From assembly GCA_001970955.1 (NCBI GenBank), contig MPUH01001231.1, forward strand, positions 1 through 20,595: a stretch of DNA of 20,595 bases. Reading direction: 5' to 3'. This document shows, piece after piece, positions 1 to 10,578 of this stretch (within the stretch, counting starts at the first letter, position 1; every line of letters starts with the position of its first letter). The stretch comes from Stentor coeruleus (Eukaryota > Ciliophora > Heterotrichea > Heterotrichida > Stentoridae). A program made the translations under genes and the position numbers. The notes under the pieces are model-generated. The model was not told the origin of the DNA, did no database searches, and saw only the letters and a list, made by a program, of their open reading frames with translations.

Positions 1-533
1 GTGTGACCTTCAATCAGTAAACTATATAAATTCTTAATAATTCCCTTACTAACTCTTTCGATTTTATTTCTTTTAATTCTTTTATTTTTAGTAAGACTTC
101 CTTCGACTTCGGTAAAGGAAGGATTTTCAAAGTCTGAAGTCTCTCTTATGATATCATTTATTCTATTATAATATTTTTCTTCAAATTCTGTTTTATTATA
201 AATCTGACTGTATTCTAGAATTTTATTATCTAATTGACAAAGTGCTAATTTCATTATAAGCTGTATTTGGCAAATCGTTCTTTGAGCTTCAATCATAATT
301 TTATTTTTCTGGTCTTCAATTTTGCTTATTGATTTTTTAATATTATTTCTTAGTTTTGTGAAATTTCTTGTAGTTAGCTTGATTTTAATTTTTTCAAAGG
401 TGCATCTAATATTTTTTTCAAAACTATTAGTAAAGTGGATAGGGATACAGTTTTTGCAAAGGATTAGGTTGTCACATTGAGCACATTGCTCAAATGGGAG
501 CTGATCACATCCAAAGGTACTACACCTCAACAT
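1..533 (-). CDS. B-box-like zinc finger / coiled-coil protein, 3' end cut by window edge
   Basis: The reading frame is open from the ATG at 531-533 to the left edge (177 codons, no stop), so the C-terminus is missing. No in-frame ATG lies between this start and the upstream stop at 609-611, which fixes the start. The first 35 residues hold a Cys/His cluster (C4, C9, C17, C20, C26, C29, H33), spaced like the second half of a B-box zinc finger. From about residue 45 to 150 the protein is Lys/Glu/Ile-rich and predicted helical, probably coiled coil. In B-box proteins this order usually precedes a protein-interaction domain, which would lie outside the window. I do not recognise a specific orthologue. 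A decayed frame at 20118-20436 on the same strand resembles its helical part weakly. The coding call is confident; the B-box assignment is moderate. Confidence 0.75.
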   Translation of the reverse strand, partial: MLRCSTFGCDQLPFEQCAQCDNLILCKNCIPIHFTNSFEKNIRCTFEKIKIKLTTRNFTKLRNNIKKSISKIEDQKNKIMIEAQRTICQIQLIMKLALCQLDNKILEYSQIYNKTEFEEKYYNRINDIIRETSDFENPSFTEVEGSLTKNKRIKRNKIERVSKGIIKNLYSLLIEGH

Positions 534-1500
534 AATTATTATAAATATGTCTTTTTCAAGCCCTTTTATCTTTGAATTAAAATTGTAGAAAATTGTTTCA
601 CTTTTTATTTATCAAGATTGCAAAGTTCTTATTCCAGGAATAGCAACCAAGATATAATTTATAGTAGTTTTAGAATGTTCATGATATATATGGTATTAAA
701 AAAAATTAGAATATTTATTTTTTGAGTTAATTTTCATGGTAAATGGATAAACTTCATTCAAAATAAAGGGATTATGTATCAGCTGATCCTACCTAAATAC
801 AATTTAACTTTAAAGGAAAAATTAGAAAAAATCCTTGAGAATTTTGACAAAAGAATCACTTTAAATCTAGAGGAATTAGATTTATTTATAAATTATTCAA
901 TTTTTGTATTAGGGTCTTTGATGAAGATTCAATATTATAGAATTAGATTATAAGGACCTATATCATAAAGATTGATTAGTTGAATACAAATTATAGTTTT
1001 TAGATTCAGATGGAAGTTGAGTTGTAAACTAAAGAAAGTTATGATAATAGAGTATTTGTTTTTTTAAATAATATAAGATGATGTCTGATTAAAAATTATA
1101 TAGTATTTTCTCTTTGATATATTTAGTTTCCAATAAATATTCTGTTTGTATTGTGTAAGCGAAAAAAAGTCATGTTATAATAGTCATAAAATTTATAAAA
1201 TAGATATTATTATTCTAATTACTTGAAACGTTATTGTAGTTTATACACTTATGAGAAATGCTTTAAAAGTATGCTCGCTTATAGTTATTACTGTAGTTGT
1301 CCTTATTATTCTATTGATTATAAAGATGAGAAATTTTACTATGAATGCGAGAATATCTATGAAATTGTTTATTTTATTTAATTAGACTGTTGACGATATG
1401 CTTTTATTTTTTATATATAATCTTTAAACTTGCTAATAAAAAGAACATAAACTTTGATTATATCCAGGAATTATCAAAACATATAAATGCTACTAAAATA
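534..1500. other. AT-rich stretch with decayed coding fragments
   Basis: No intact gene. On the plus strand one frame is open from 726 to 953, with an ATG at 774 that would give 59 residues (MYQLILPKYNLTLKEKLEKI at its start). The composition looks protein-like, but it ends abruptly and matches nothing I know. Further on, a plus-strand frame open from 1199 to about 1380 encodes a Tyr/Cys-rich stretch without a convincing start. The segment between is broken by many stops in all frames. The most economical reading is the remains of one or more genes. An alternative is ordinary AT-rich spacer with chance ORFs. Confidence 0.35.
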
Positions 1501-1665
1501 AAAATATTTTTCATGTATCAAAACCCAACCCTTAAAAATTAAAATCTATAATCTACCCTTATAACCCTCACAACTCTAAATATATATCCAAAACCTTTTA
1601 TCCCTCATCTAAATTCCAATAATTTTTTATCTTCAATAAATATCAATAAGAATAATAAAACCTAT
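1501..1665 (+). promoter_or_regulatory. G-depleted, C-rich 5' flank of the 1666 gene
   Basis: Directly upstream of the ATG the plus strand is nearly free of G: by hand count about 36 C against 2 G in 165 nt. The same signature precedes most other genes here on their sense strands, so it probably marks promoter or 5' leader sequence. No TATA-like box can be singled out because the background is AT-rich. Confidence 0.4.
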
Positions 1666-2754
1666 ATGGTCGACATACAAATAAAAATACTCGACATCCA
1701 ATCAGCAAGTCCAATAAAACACAGCCTCTACATAAAAAACGAAGACAGCCTATTAAAAAAAGTATGGCCCGGAACAGCAATAACAACTATTTCCGATACC
1801 GAAGCTAATTCTTCTAAATTGCAATTAAAACTTGGGACTAACCCAATAGGAGAAATCCCATTAATCGAATTCACAAAAGACTGGATTCACGGCAGCAAAG
1901 AAATCCTCGGTTACCGAATAAGCCTTGCTTATCGTATCCTATTAAAAAAAAATCAAAATTCCCAAGACATCCTCATATTACAAGAAAAACTCAAAGCAAG
2001 TCAAAACAATTGTCAAAAACTCACTGAAAAACTCCAAAAACTCTCTTCATACAGTGAAATCTTAGACCTTTATACACAAGCATTAGATAACTTTAAAGCT
2101 AAAGAACAAAGTTTACGAGACAAAATTGATAAAATCAGGAAGAAAAAGAAACTCATCAAAGAAAACTTAAAAGAAGCTAAAAATGATAAAGAAAAAACTT
2201 TAAGCGAAATGTGGATTATTAAAGAAGAACTGAGTTTAGAAAAACTTAAAAATAAAGTTGGGATTGTTGAAACACAGAATATAGCGCCAAAAGATGAAAA
2301 TGATACATTAAAAAGTGAAAACTCTTTTAGGTTTAGTTTTGGTCCTGAAGGAGGAAGTGAGGATTTTGATAAGAATTTAGAGACTTTATTGATGGAAATT
2401 TTAAATGAAAAAGGTATTGAACAGAATTTACTACAAGTATCAACTGGGGTGTTTTATATTGGGAAAATAAGAGTACAGGTTAAGATTGAAAATGGTGATA
2501 TTTTAGCTTATTATAATAAAAGCTATATTTCTATTGAAGAGTTTCTTAATATGCATTTTATGCAAGAAAGTAAAAATCCTAGGAGAAGTTTGAGTGCTGG
2601 GAGATTTATGGAATATTCTGAATCGCCTGCTAAGATTAATACGTCTGTTAGGAATATAGAACGACAAGGAAAAGCTGTAAATAATAGTATGAAAATTGTT
2701 CAGGATATTGGCAAAATTATTGATTATTCTGGGAGTTATAGAATAAATTATTAA
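1666..2754 (+). CDS. Unrecognised coiled-coil protein, 362 aa
   Basis: A single open exon from ATG to TAA. I do not recognise a family. Residues 1 to about 95 look globular, with alternating hydrophobic strands and a Gly/Pro turn region around residues 57-65, vaguely like a C2-type beta domain, but this is only an impression. Residues about 100-205 are rich in Lys, Glu, Gln and Leu and should form a long coiled coil. About 235-295 is again mixed and may be a second small fold. The Ser/Arg-rich tail is probably disordered. No signal peptide or membrane span is evident. Codon use changes sharply along the gene: the first 50 codons have 15 ending in C and 8 in T, while the last 55 or so have 1 in C and 30 in T. 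It converges on the 2872-3681 gene with 117 bp between stops. Confidence 0.8.
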   Translation: MVDIQIKILDIQSASPIKHSLYIKNEDSLLKKVWPGTAITTISDTEANSSKLQLKLGTNPIGEIPLIEFTKDWIHGSKEILGYRISLAYRILLKKNQNSQDILILQEKLKASQNNCQKLTEKLQKLSSYSEILDLYTQALDNFKAKEQSLRDKIDKIRKKKKLIKENLKEAKNDKEKTLSEMWIIKEELSLEKLKNKVGIVETQNIAPKDENDTLKSENSFRFSFGPEGGSEDFDKNLETLLMEILNEKGIEQNLLQVSTGVFYIGKIRVQVKIENGDILAYYNKSYISIEEFLNMHFMQESKNPRRSLSAGRFMEYSESPAKINTSVRNIERQGKAVNNSMKIVQDIGKIIDYSGSYRINY

Positions 2755-2871
2755 GGTTTTTATGCAGTTTTTGTATTGATTTAGGTAAAATTTGTTGAAG
2801 GCTGGTTTTAATGATAAAATAAGTAATTCATGTTTTTCAAAAGGGAAACATGTTTAATTATCTCACTAACC
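2755..2871. other. Shared 3' spacer of two convergent genes with a small hairpin
   Basis: This 117-bp spacer separates two converging stop codons and must carry both 3' ends. It contains a perfect 7-bp inverted repeat, CATGTTT at 2829-2835 and AAACATG at 2846-2852, with a 10-nt loop. A role in 3'-end formation is possible, but such short palindromes are common in AT-rich DNA. Confidence 0.3.
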
Positions 2872-3681
2872 TCAATCAAAAGCTTGTTTTGCAATCATAT
2901 TCTTTAAAGTTTGTGCATATTGAGCCCTTTCATACTCCCTCTCTCTTGCTTCTCTAAGTTTAGCTTCTTCTTTCATTCTCCTCTGAATATCTAAATTTTC
3001 CATCAGCAGCCTTCTTTTTTCTTCCTTTTCACGTTTTTCAGCTAGTTTTTTTTCTTCAAGTTCCTTTTGTCTTTTTAAAAACTCTTCATTTTTCCTTTTT
3101 AATAAATCCTTATCCTTTTCTCTTTCCTGGCTTTTCACTCTTTCACGTGCTTCAATTAACACTTTTTGATCTATTTTTTGAAATTCAGATTCTGATAATT
3201 TTCTACTACGTTCACGATCTTCAGATAATTTCCTATACTGAACAATTTCATTAGCTAAATAGTTTTCATGAGAAATCAATTCTTCGTTTTGATTTTTGCG
3301 ACGTTGACTATTCAGTCTATACCATTCTTCTTTAGATGCTGTTCTTTGATGTATCATATATTTTTTATGTTCTTTTTTTGCACGTTCTAGCTCAGCTTCA
3401 CAAGCGTTTACATCAAGTGTGTTTGTTGGTAGAAGATTGAAATCAAATCTTGTTCTGCTTGTCGGGCTGATTTTTGAATAGTTACTTGGAGATAGAACCC
3501 ATGATTGAGCTTTTCTATGCCTTGAAGTAGGTGTTCGACAAAATGATGAGCTTGTTAAGGTTATTTCAGGAACAGTGGAGTTGTGCGTCTCTTTAGTTGC
3601 TTGTAAAGTGCTTGGAATTGGAGGTTTTTTTAGTAGGATTTCTTCGTTGCGTGCTGGAGGTTTATTAGGAGAGCCTTTCAT
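2872..3681 (-). CDS. Highly charged coiled-coil protein, 269 aa
   Basis: A single exon starting at the ATG at 3679-3681 and ending in TGA. Residues 1-90 are rich in Pro, Ser and Thr and probably disordered, with possible phosphorylation sites. From about residue 93 to 262 the sequence is a nearly continuous Arg/Lys/Glu helix with few helix breakers, typical of a single alpha-helix or coiled coil as in cytoskeletal and basal-body-associated proteins. No catalytic motif, membrane span or signal peptide is visible. Low-complexity composition prevents any family assignment; a structural or cytoskeletal role is only inferred. It lies 121 bp downstream of the GST gene in the same orientation, but nothing suggests co-transcription. 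Confidence 0.75.
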   Translation of the reverse strand: MKGSPNKPPARNEEILLKKPPIPSTLQATKETHNSTVPEITLTSSSFCRTPTSRHRKAQSWVLSPSNYSKISPTSRTRFDFNLLPTNTLDVNACEAELERAKKEHKKYMIHQRTASKEEWYRLNSQRRKNQNEELISHENYLANEIVQYRKLSEDRERSRKLSESEFQKIDQKVLIEARERVKSQEREKDKDLLKRKNEEFLKRQKELEEKKLAEKREKEEKRRLLMENLDIQRRMKEEAKLREAREREYERAQYAQTLKNMIAKQAFD

Positions 3682-3802
3682 TTTTATCTTGATAAGTTTA
3701 ATTCCTTACATCAAATGTTTTATAGCTTAATTGATTTAAAACCTGCATTTCAACTAAAATTTAACTAAACTTTCAAAAATGGGATCAATAACTATCTTAA
3801 AC

Positions 3803-4459
3803 CTAAATTTTAATCTTCGGTAGCAACTTATTGAAAACTTTATGCGCCTCCTTAATACCTTTAAGTTCCTTCATATAATTAAGCCAACGAGTGATATTTT
3901 TGTATTTACTAAAATCATGATTAACAATAAGCATCTGACTAAAGTCGCAATAACAAGAAATATCACCAATACTTATTTCTTGAGTTCCCGCAACATATCC
4001 ATTCTCTAAAACATTCTCAAGATAATCTAAAGAAACAATTTGAGCTTGTAAAAGCATATCATTAAGATCTTGGTTATATTTTGTCCCATAAAACCTCGGC
4101 CCAATATATTTATTATAAACATATCCACTTAATAATCCTCTAATATTTGAATGATGCCAATGAAGGTAAATATCAACTTTTGATCGAGCAGAAAGACTTT
4201 TTGGATACCAAGAGTCTTTAACATTAAAAGCATTAGCTAAATATTGCATTATAGCATGACTTTCAAATATTTTAATATTATTATGGACTATAGCTGGAAC
4301 TGTTCCCCATGGACATATTTCTAGATACTCTTTTGAGAGTTGCTCTTGTTTAGCTAAGCGAATTTCTTTTACAACATATGGGATGTTAGTTTCAACTAAA
4401 AAAGCTATAACAGCTCTTGAGGGAGGAGAAAAGTGATCAATATATACCTCAACAGACAT
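3803..4459 (-). CDS. Glutathione S-transferase, theta-like, 218 aa
   Basis: A complete two-domain GST. The N-terminal thioredoxin-like domain (residues 1-80) carries Ser11 in the stretch DHFSPPSRAV, at the position of the catalytic serine of theta-class enzymes. It also has the cis-proline motif TVPAI (Pro55) and the glutathione-binding FESHAI motif (Glu66, Ser67). The helical C-terminal domain starts around residue 88 with the theta-like pattern ARSKVDIYLHWHH. Family members conjugate glutathione to electrophiles in the cytosol, for detoxification or peroxide handling. The length is slightly below the roughly 240 residues usual for animal theta GSTs, with a shorter C-terminus. There is no signal peptide. 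Its start faces beta-tubulin across a 628-bp divergent spacer. Class assignment is moderate; the GST assignment is strong. Confidence 0.92.
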   Translation of the reverse strand: MSVEVYIDHFSPPSRAVIAFLVETNIPYVVKEIRLAKQEQLSKEYLEICPWGTVPAIVHNNIKIFESHAIMQYLANAFNVKDSWYPKSLSARSKVDIYLHWHHSNIRGLLSGYVYNKYIGPRFYGTKYNQDLNDMLLQAQIVSLDYLENVLENGYVAGTQEISIGDISCYCDFSQMLIVNHDFSKYKNITRWLNYMKELKGIKEAHKVFNKLLPKIKI

Positions 4460-5087
4460 ATTTATTTATTAGTATTATGCAACAACTGCCACAAGTTACT
4501 TGAGATTTTTGATGAGGTATAGGGAGAAGAATAAGCAAAACTAACAAGAATTAAAATTCTTTGGGAAATCGTTCAGATGGCTATTAGATTCAATAAATTT
4601 GGATGAGGGAAAATTTGATGCATTTTCTTTGAGAAATCTGTAAAAATATTAGAGGGAATTTGAAGGGTTTGGAAGAAATTTTTAAGTTTGTATTGGCATT
4701 TTGATCCGCAAAGGACTTTTCATTCAAAACCTTCAAGTCAAAAAAAACTTAAACCACTCATTTGCCAAAAACCCCAAAATTCCAAGTAGAAAGTCACTTT
4801 TTTCCAACCACCATCACTAATCCTAACATAAAAAAGCAACCTCTGCACACTATCCACCTTCAAACCTAACAAAGCCATAATTTTCCAAATATTCAAAAAC
4901 TCCCTCCTTTTTCCACAAAAAACTTCCCAACAACAACCAACCCCTTCCCCAAACTTAAAATCAACCCATATCATTACATTCCCAATACTTTAAACCCTAA
5001 CAATCTACCATAAAGCTTAAAAAATATTTTCTTTACATACCTTTCTATAAGCTTTAATTCTATGGCTGCCATTATCATATAATTTAA
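4460..5087. promoter_or_regulatory. Divergent promoter spacer between GST and beta-tubulin with a skew switch
   Basis: The spacer divides into two halves of opposite strand composition. On the plus strand, 4501-4680 has about 43 G and 11 C, while 4741-5040 has about 93 C and only 8 G; the change falls near 4690-4740. Each half is therefore C-rich and G-poor on the sense strand of the gene it precedes. The minus strand of the C-rich half stays open for 78 codons (4738-4974) purely because of this composition; I do not regard it as a gene. The switch point is a reasonable guess for the boundary between two promoters. Confidence 0.5.
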
Positions 5088-6419
<1,332 letters not shown>

Positions 6420-6660
6420 ATAACTTAAGCTAGTTTCTCATAATATATCCTAAGTTTTATTTGAATTTTTATAAAGGTTGAGGCTTTGGCAGAGTTTGGC
6501 TAGGAATTAGGATTTTTTTTTTGATGAGGGAATTTTATTATGATTAAACTGTGAGGTTTATGATGGGTTTTATCTAGATTATTTGGAGAGTTTTATGAAA
6601 AGTTAATATTTTAAATTGATTTTTTCAGGTTTATAGTCTTCACAAACAATAATAAATTTA
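6420..6660 (+). other. 3' flank of beta-tubulin, C-poor
   Basis: No gene. The plus strand is G-rich and C-poor (about 32 G against 5 C in 6481-6600), the opposite of the composition seen 5' of intact genes. It probably contains the tubulin 3' UTR. It offers no 5'-flank-like sequence for the Rab-like frame that follows. Confidence 0.4.
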
Positions 6661-7273
6661 ATGGATGAAGCTCTAAAACGAATACAAATAAGCAAGTTAA
6701 GATTAAATTCTATCTTTATCGGTCAAAGAATGATTGGGAAAAACAAATACAAATAAGCAAGTTAAGATTAAATTCTATCTTTATCGGTCAAAGAAGAGTT
6801 GGGAAAACAAGTATTCTAATACGGTTTATTGAAAATACATTTAATTTATATCAATCACCAATTGATCGTGATACTGTAATTTATATGCAGGAGTTTAATA
6901 AATTTTTGATAGATGATAATGAGATTTACCATATAGTATTTGATTTTCCTTTAGGGATTTCTCGTTTAAGATCAATTTTCCCAAAGTATTTAAAGTCATT
7001 TAATATAGTATTTATAGTTTTTAGCTTGACTGATTATGAAACATTTGAAGATGTTGAATATTGGATAAGATTTGCTTCTTCTAATACTCAGATAAATGCT
7101 ACATTAATCCTTGTTGGGAATAAATCTGATGATATTAGTAATAGAGCTGTTGATAGTGAAAGCATAATAAATATAGTATAGAAGTTTCAGCTAAAAACGG
7201 AGATGGTGTAAAAGAATGCTTCCAATTAGGTATATACGAATGCTTATCAAATAAAATCCAACAGCTATCATAA
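6661..7273 (+). pseudogene. Rab-like small GTPase, disrupted by a tandem duplication and a frameshift
   Basis: The ATG at 6661 opens a Rab-type N-terminus, but the frame stops early. About 60 bp is duplicated with a 65-bp offset (copies starting at 6681 and 6746), which shifts the frame. Downstream of the second copy the frame is open to 7181 and encodes a recognisable Ras-superfamily fold: P-loop GQRRVGKTS, switch regions, and the guanine-specificity motif VGNKSD. It then breaks again just before EVSAK, the G5 motif, which continues in another frame to TAA at 7271-7273. Roughly eight residues are also missing between the G4 and G5 motifs. The G3 motif, normally DTAGQE, reads DFPLGI, and the C-terminus has no prenylation cysteines. 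I read this as a decaying gene. Sequencing or assembly error is the main alternative for either break. Rab-like identity is strong. Confidence 0.75.
6681..6805 (+). repeat. Imperfect direct tandem duplication, 65-bp period, inside the Rab-like frame
   Basis: Copy 1 starts at 6681 and copy 2 at 6746. About 60 nt match apart from three adjacent differences (TGA against GAG) near the P-loop codons. The 65-bp period is not a multiple of three, so it breaks the reading frame. Unlike the two other direct repeats in this window there is no N between the copies and they are not identical, so this is more likely a real duplication. Confidence 0.85.
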
Positions 7274-7343
7274 GAAAATATTTAAAACTAAAAAGCCATA
7301 AATAATCTATATAATAAATGCCAAACCTATAATATAATCTTTA

Positions 7344-8159
7344 ATGGGAATATCTCAGCGATTCATGGTAAATAGTCCATGCTTCTTTACTATATGTATC
7401 TACATTCTTGCTTACTATTACTTCATAATTATATTATTCTCCGAAGACATCATTCTATCAATTACCACAAGCATACTATTTAATATATTCTATGTTTTGT
7501 CCTTACTTAGTTTCTTTTTCACTGTTTTCATAAACCCAGGGAACATCCCAGACAATTTCACCACAGATTCTTTAGCAGATGAAGAAAAAGAAAGCTTAAA
7601 AGAAAACTATGTTGAAATAGACTTCGCTTTAGGCAGGGTGAGTTTTTGTAAAAAATGTGATAAATATCGTCCAGCCAGATCCCATCATTGTAGTACATGT
7701 GAAAAATGCATACTAAGATACGACCACCACTGTCCATTTGTAGCAAATTGTATAGGTTTCAGAAACCTAAAAGCATTCATTTTATTCATAATCTACAGTG
7801 GATTCTCATTATTAACCCTTGCAATACTTAGTACATTCTACATAATTGATCATAACCAGTATTTATATATCGGAATAACCTGTACAACTTATTTCCTTGG
7901 ATTTTATGTTCTCGGCTTTGGAATTGTTCACATATGGATGCTCTGTATCAACACAACAACCTTAGAATCCAGTAATACCCAAAACATATTCAACACTGGG
8001 GACTATACTGAAAACATTTCTCAAGTCTTAGGTAAAAACAAATTTTCATGGTTTCTCCCTTGCATCCCAAAAACACTTTTCACAGGGATTTACTTCCCTG
8101 TAAGAATCAGAAACAAATCAGGAGATTTCATAGTTTTATATAATAAATACTTAATATAA
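7344..8159 (+). CDS. DHHC-type protein S-palmitoyltransferase, 271 aa
   Basis: A complete DHHC acyltransferase, which transfers palmitate from acyl-CoA to cysteines of membrane-associated proteins. Two hydrophobic spans (about residues 12-33 and 37-62) are followed by NPGNIP at 64-69, equivalent to the family's DPG motif. The Cys-rich zinc domain spans about 102-136, with the catalytic tetrad D127-H-H-C130 in the order CxxC, HHCxxCxxC, DHHC. Two more spans (about 143-168 and 172-202) follow, then the TTxE motif (T205, T206, L207, E208). The topology is the usual four-span form with the active site in the cytosol. Most family members sit in the Golgi, ER or plasma membrane; location here is unknown. 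There is no sign of an ankyrin extension. It ends only 8 bp from the stop codon of the opposing phosphatase gene. Confidence 0.96.
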   Translation: MGISQRFMVNSPCFFTICIYILAYYYFIIILFSEDIILSITTSILFNIFYVLSLLSFFFTVFINPGNIPDNFTTDSLADEEKESLKENYVEIDFALGRVSFCKKCDKYRPARSHHCSTCEKCILRYDHHCPFVANCIGFRNLKAFILFIIYSGFSLLTLAILSTFYIIDHNQYLYIGITCTTYFLGFYVLGFGIVHIWMLCINTTTLESSNTQNIFNTGDYTENISQVLGKNKFSWFLPCIPKTLFTGIYFPVRIRNKSGDFIVLYNKYLI

Positions 8160-8167
8160 CTTCGAAA

Positions 8168-9436
8168 CTAACTATTTGATTTTATTAGATAAACGTAATC
8201 AATGACAGTATCTTCACGTTCAGAACTATATTGTTGCCATAATAAATGCGTTTTATTCAAACCAGACAGTCTTCCAAACCCAAATTCATAACTTTGTGCC
8301 CTACTCCATTCGACATCTGTTTCAACAACTATATCTCTACCTCCTTTATCATTTCCCCCATTACCACTTATAATATAAACTGGAGCTTTAGCATTAACAT
8401 GCATATTCTGATCATCATAATCACTATTCACAACTGAATCATTATATATTGGAGAATTTCTTTGATAATTATGTACATGACCAGTTACAATCATATCAAC
8501 TTTATTCTTATAATATAACTCTTCAAGATAATCTCTCATTAAATTCGATTGTTTTCTGCAATCCCATAAACTCTGTGAATCACTTTCATTATAAGCGCAA
8601 TATAAAGGATGATGACTATATCCTACAATCCATGGGGTATTATTTCTGTTTTCATTAGCTTTTTCCAAATCATCTTTAAGCCAATTAAGATGAGTTTCTA
8701 TTTCAGCAGCTTCTCCATATTTGAATACATTTGTATTGATGAAAATATGATGCACAAAGCCAACATCTAAGGAATAAAATAAACTAGTGTCTTTGCTTGC
8801 ATCATTTTTTGGCATGATGTATCTATTGGAATAATGAGTAAAATTCCAGTTTCTTTCATGATTACCAGCTACAGTCATATAAGCATAAGTTCCAGCAACA
8901 TCTTCAATCATATTTCCAAACCAATCACCAATATACCCATCATATTGATCAAGATTATAGCCAAGATCACCAAGATGGACAATGAATAAAGGAGGATTAC
9001 GGTTGAGTTCTTTTGTGATTCCATCAAGGATTTCATAGGATTGGTCACTAATACCTAAATCTCCATAAATAACAACAGAATATTCTGAATTATCAGATGT
9101 CCCTGGAGTCCGTCCTTGGAATGAAAAAACATCACTAGGCAATATACCATTGCTAACCTTGTATTCATACTTTTTATCACTATTTAATCCTCCCATAACC
9201 CCAGTGTTGACATAAGAGTATCTAGGCAAGTTAACACCAAAATTTTTTCTTTCAGATTCAGCATCGATTACAATCCATTTCTCATCACCTTGGATTCTAT
9301 AACTTACTTGAGGATATACACTCAAAGGTGATAACCAAGTCACTCTCATTTCCTGAGGATTTTCTGTCCATGACAAATGCAATTGTTCAGGAAATAACAA
9401 GGCCTGCACGGTACCTAATAGAAGAAGTGATAGCAT
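8168..9436 (-). CDS. Purple acid phosphatase-like metallophosphoesterase, secreted, 422 aa
   Basis: A signal peptide of about 15 residues (MLSLLLLGTVQALLF) precedes a fibronectin-III-like N-terminal domain (about 17-110) and a metallophosphoesterase domain (about 118-365). The metal-ligand blocks appear in the canonical order: GDLG (Asp126), GDLGY (Asp157 and Tyr160, the tyrosine that gives purple phosphatases their colour), GNHE (Asn192, His193), a YSHHPLY block with the conserved His at 275, and GHVH (His320, His322). Family members hydrolyse phosphomonoesters at acidic pH with a binuclear Fe-metal centre, in lysosomes, food vacuoles or outside the cell. Several NxS/T sequons fit secretory passage. 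There is no transmembrane or GPI signal at the C-terminus. The start is fixed by the signal peptide. Length and domain order match the plant and high-molecular-weight animal PAP type. Confidence 0.95.
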   Translation of the reverse strand: MLSLLLLGTVQALLFPEQLHLSWTENPQEMRVTWLSPLSVYPQVSYRIQGDEKWIVIDAESERKNFGVNLPRYSYVNTGVMGGLNSDKKYEYKVSNGILPSDVFSFQGRTPGTSDNSEYSVVIYGDLGISDQSYEILDGITKELNRNPPLFIVHLGDLGYNLDQYDGYIGDWFGNMIEDVAGTYAYMTVAGNHERNWNFTHYSNRYIMPKNDASKDTSLFYSLDVGFVHHIFINTNVFKYGEAAEIETHLNWLKDDLEKANENRNNTPWIVGYSHHPLYCAYNESDSQSLWDCRKQSNLMRDYLEELYYKNKVDMIVTGHVHNYQRNSPIYNDSVVNSDYDDQNMHVNAKAPVYIISGNGGNDKGGRDIVVETDVEWSRAQSYEFGFGRLSGLNKTHLLWQQYSSEREDTVIDYVYLIKSNS

Positions 9437-10578
9437 TTTTATTATAAGATAGTGGATGATAGTTAATTGTGTTGAATAATTGGAATTTAGAAAATTGGTT
9501 TAGATAAAATGAAGGGGTTGAGTTGATTATTAGATATTTTGTGTGTATATTGATTATAAGTCTATTGGGTTTAATTTTTATAGGTGGAAACAATATAGAA
9601 TTAGTGTTTTGGGAATGAATGTTGATTTTTGTTTTGTAAAAATGAATTATTTGAATGATGTGTATATACTTTGTTGGTAGGAATGATAGGATTTTATTGT
9701 GTGTTTTTTTTTTGTGGTAAGAGTTGGATAATTTTTTTGTTGATGAAATGTGTAATTAGGCTAAGTTATTATGTTTGTTGATTTTATAATAATTTGGAGT
9801 TGCTAATATAATTTAGGGTTATTGATATTTATTTTTAGATATAGAATATACTATAAACAAGATTTGTTGTTCTAGGATTTTTATTGAAAATACATTTTTT
9901 ATATATTAAAATTAACTTTATTGAAAATGTGAAGCATTGATTAGTTTAAGTTTGATTAGAAAGATTTTATAAGTTTATAAATTGTTTTAAAAATAAAGTT
10001 CTTTATTTAAGTTATCATAAAATTTAACTAAACTGAAAAAGTTATTCAAATTAAATATTGATTTTATTACCCTTTAATAAGAATTCAACTAATATTCATA
10101 TAACTACAATTTATTATCTTTTTTCGGTATTTTTGTGTATTTTAAAATTTTATTTCTGTAAATTCCAATATACAAATTTCGATGATTTTCGCATCCAGTC
10201 AATTTTAGAATTTAAATCTAAATCGAAAAATTTATGATTTAAAAGAGCAGGTAACAGAAACAGAGAGGAAAACAAAATCCTTCCCAAACAAATATCAAAA
10301 CCAAGTAATAATATAAAAGTAACACAAAAAATCTTAACTGCAACCATATCAGCCAAAATATCAAAAGAAAAAAGGTGAAAAGTATTTTCAAACATATGTA
10401 ATACCCATACTCAGAATCTACTGATAAAAGCATTAAACCCATTAAAAAGACAAGAAATGTGCATCTCCAAATTGATTCTAAAATCAATTTTCAACAAGAA
10501 AAAATCTTTCTACCAATAAAACACAAAACATAAAACTCATTAGGATTTCCACAAAAGCTTTTATATTATCTAAACTAT
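9437..10578. other. AT-rich spacer: 5' flank of PAP and 3' flank of the Cys-rich gene
   Basis: No convincing gene in 1.1 kb. Next to PAP the plus strand is almost free of C (9481-9660: about 41 G and 2 C), so the PAP sense strand is G-poor, as for other genes here. From about 9840 to 10140 it is plain AT-rich DNA. At 10150-10570 the plus strand is C-rich. Two overlapping hydrophobic minus-strand frames lie there (10150-10395, 81 codons, and 10239-10487, 82 codons). The 81-codon one has a fairly protein-like C-terminal half, but neither has a start context or family match that I can defend, and the composition alone can produce them. Confidence 0.5.

Noticed and set aside
7156..7182. An intron to explain the second Rab frame break
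   Set aside because: GT...AG candidates are 21 or 26 nt. The 21-nt one does not restore the frame, and neither length fits the 15-nt intron seen in PKG.
10150..10487. Two overlapping hydrophobic minus-strand ORFs (81 and 82 codons)
   Set aside because: Different frames of the same T-rich sequence, no family match, no joining intron of 15-16 nt, and the composition of a 3' flank. One might be real but I cannot support it.
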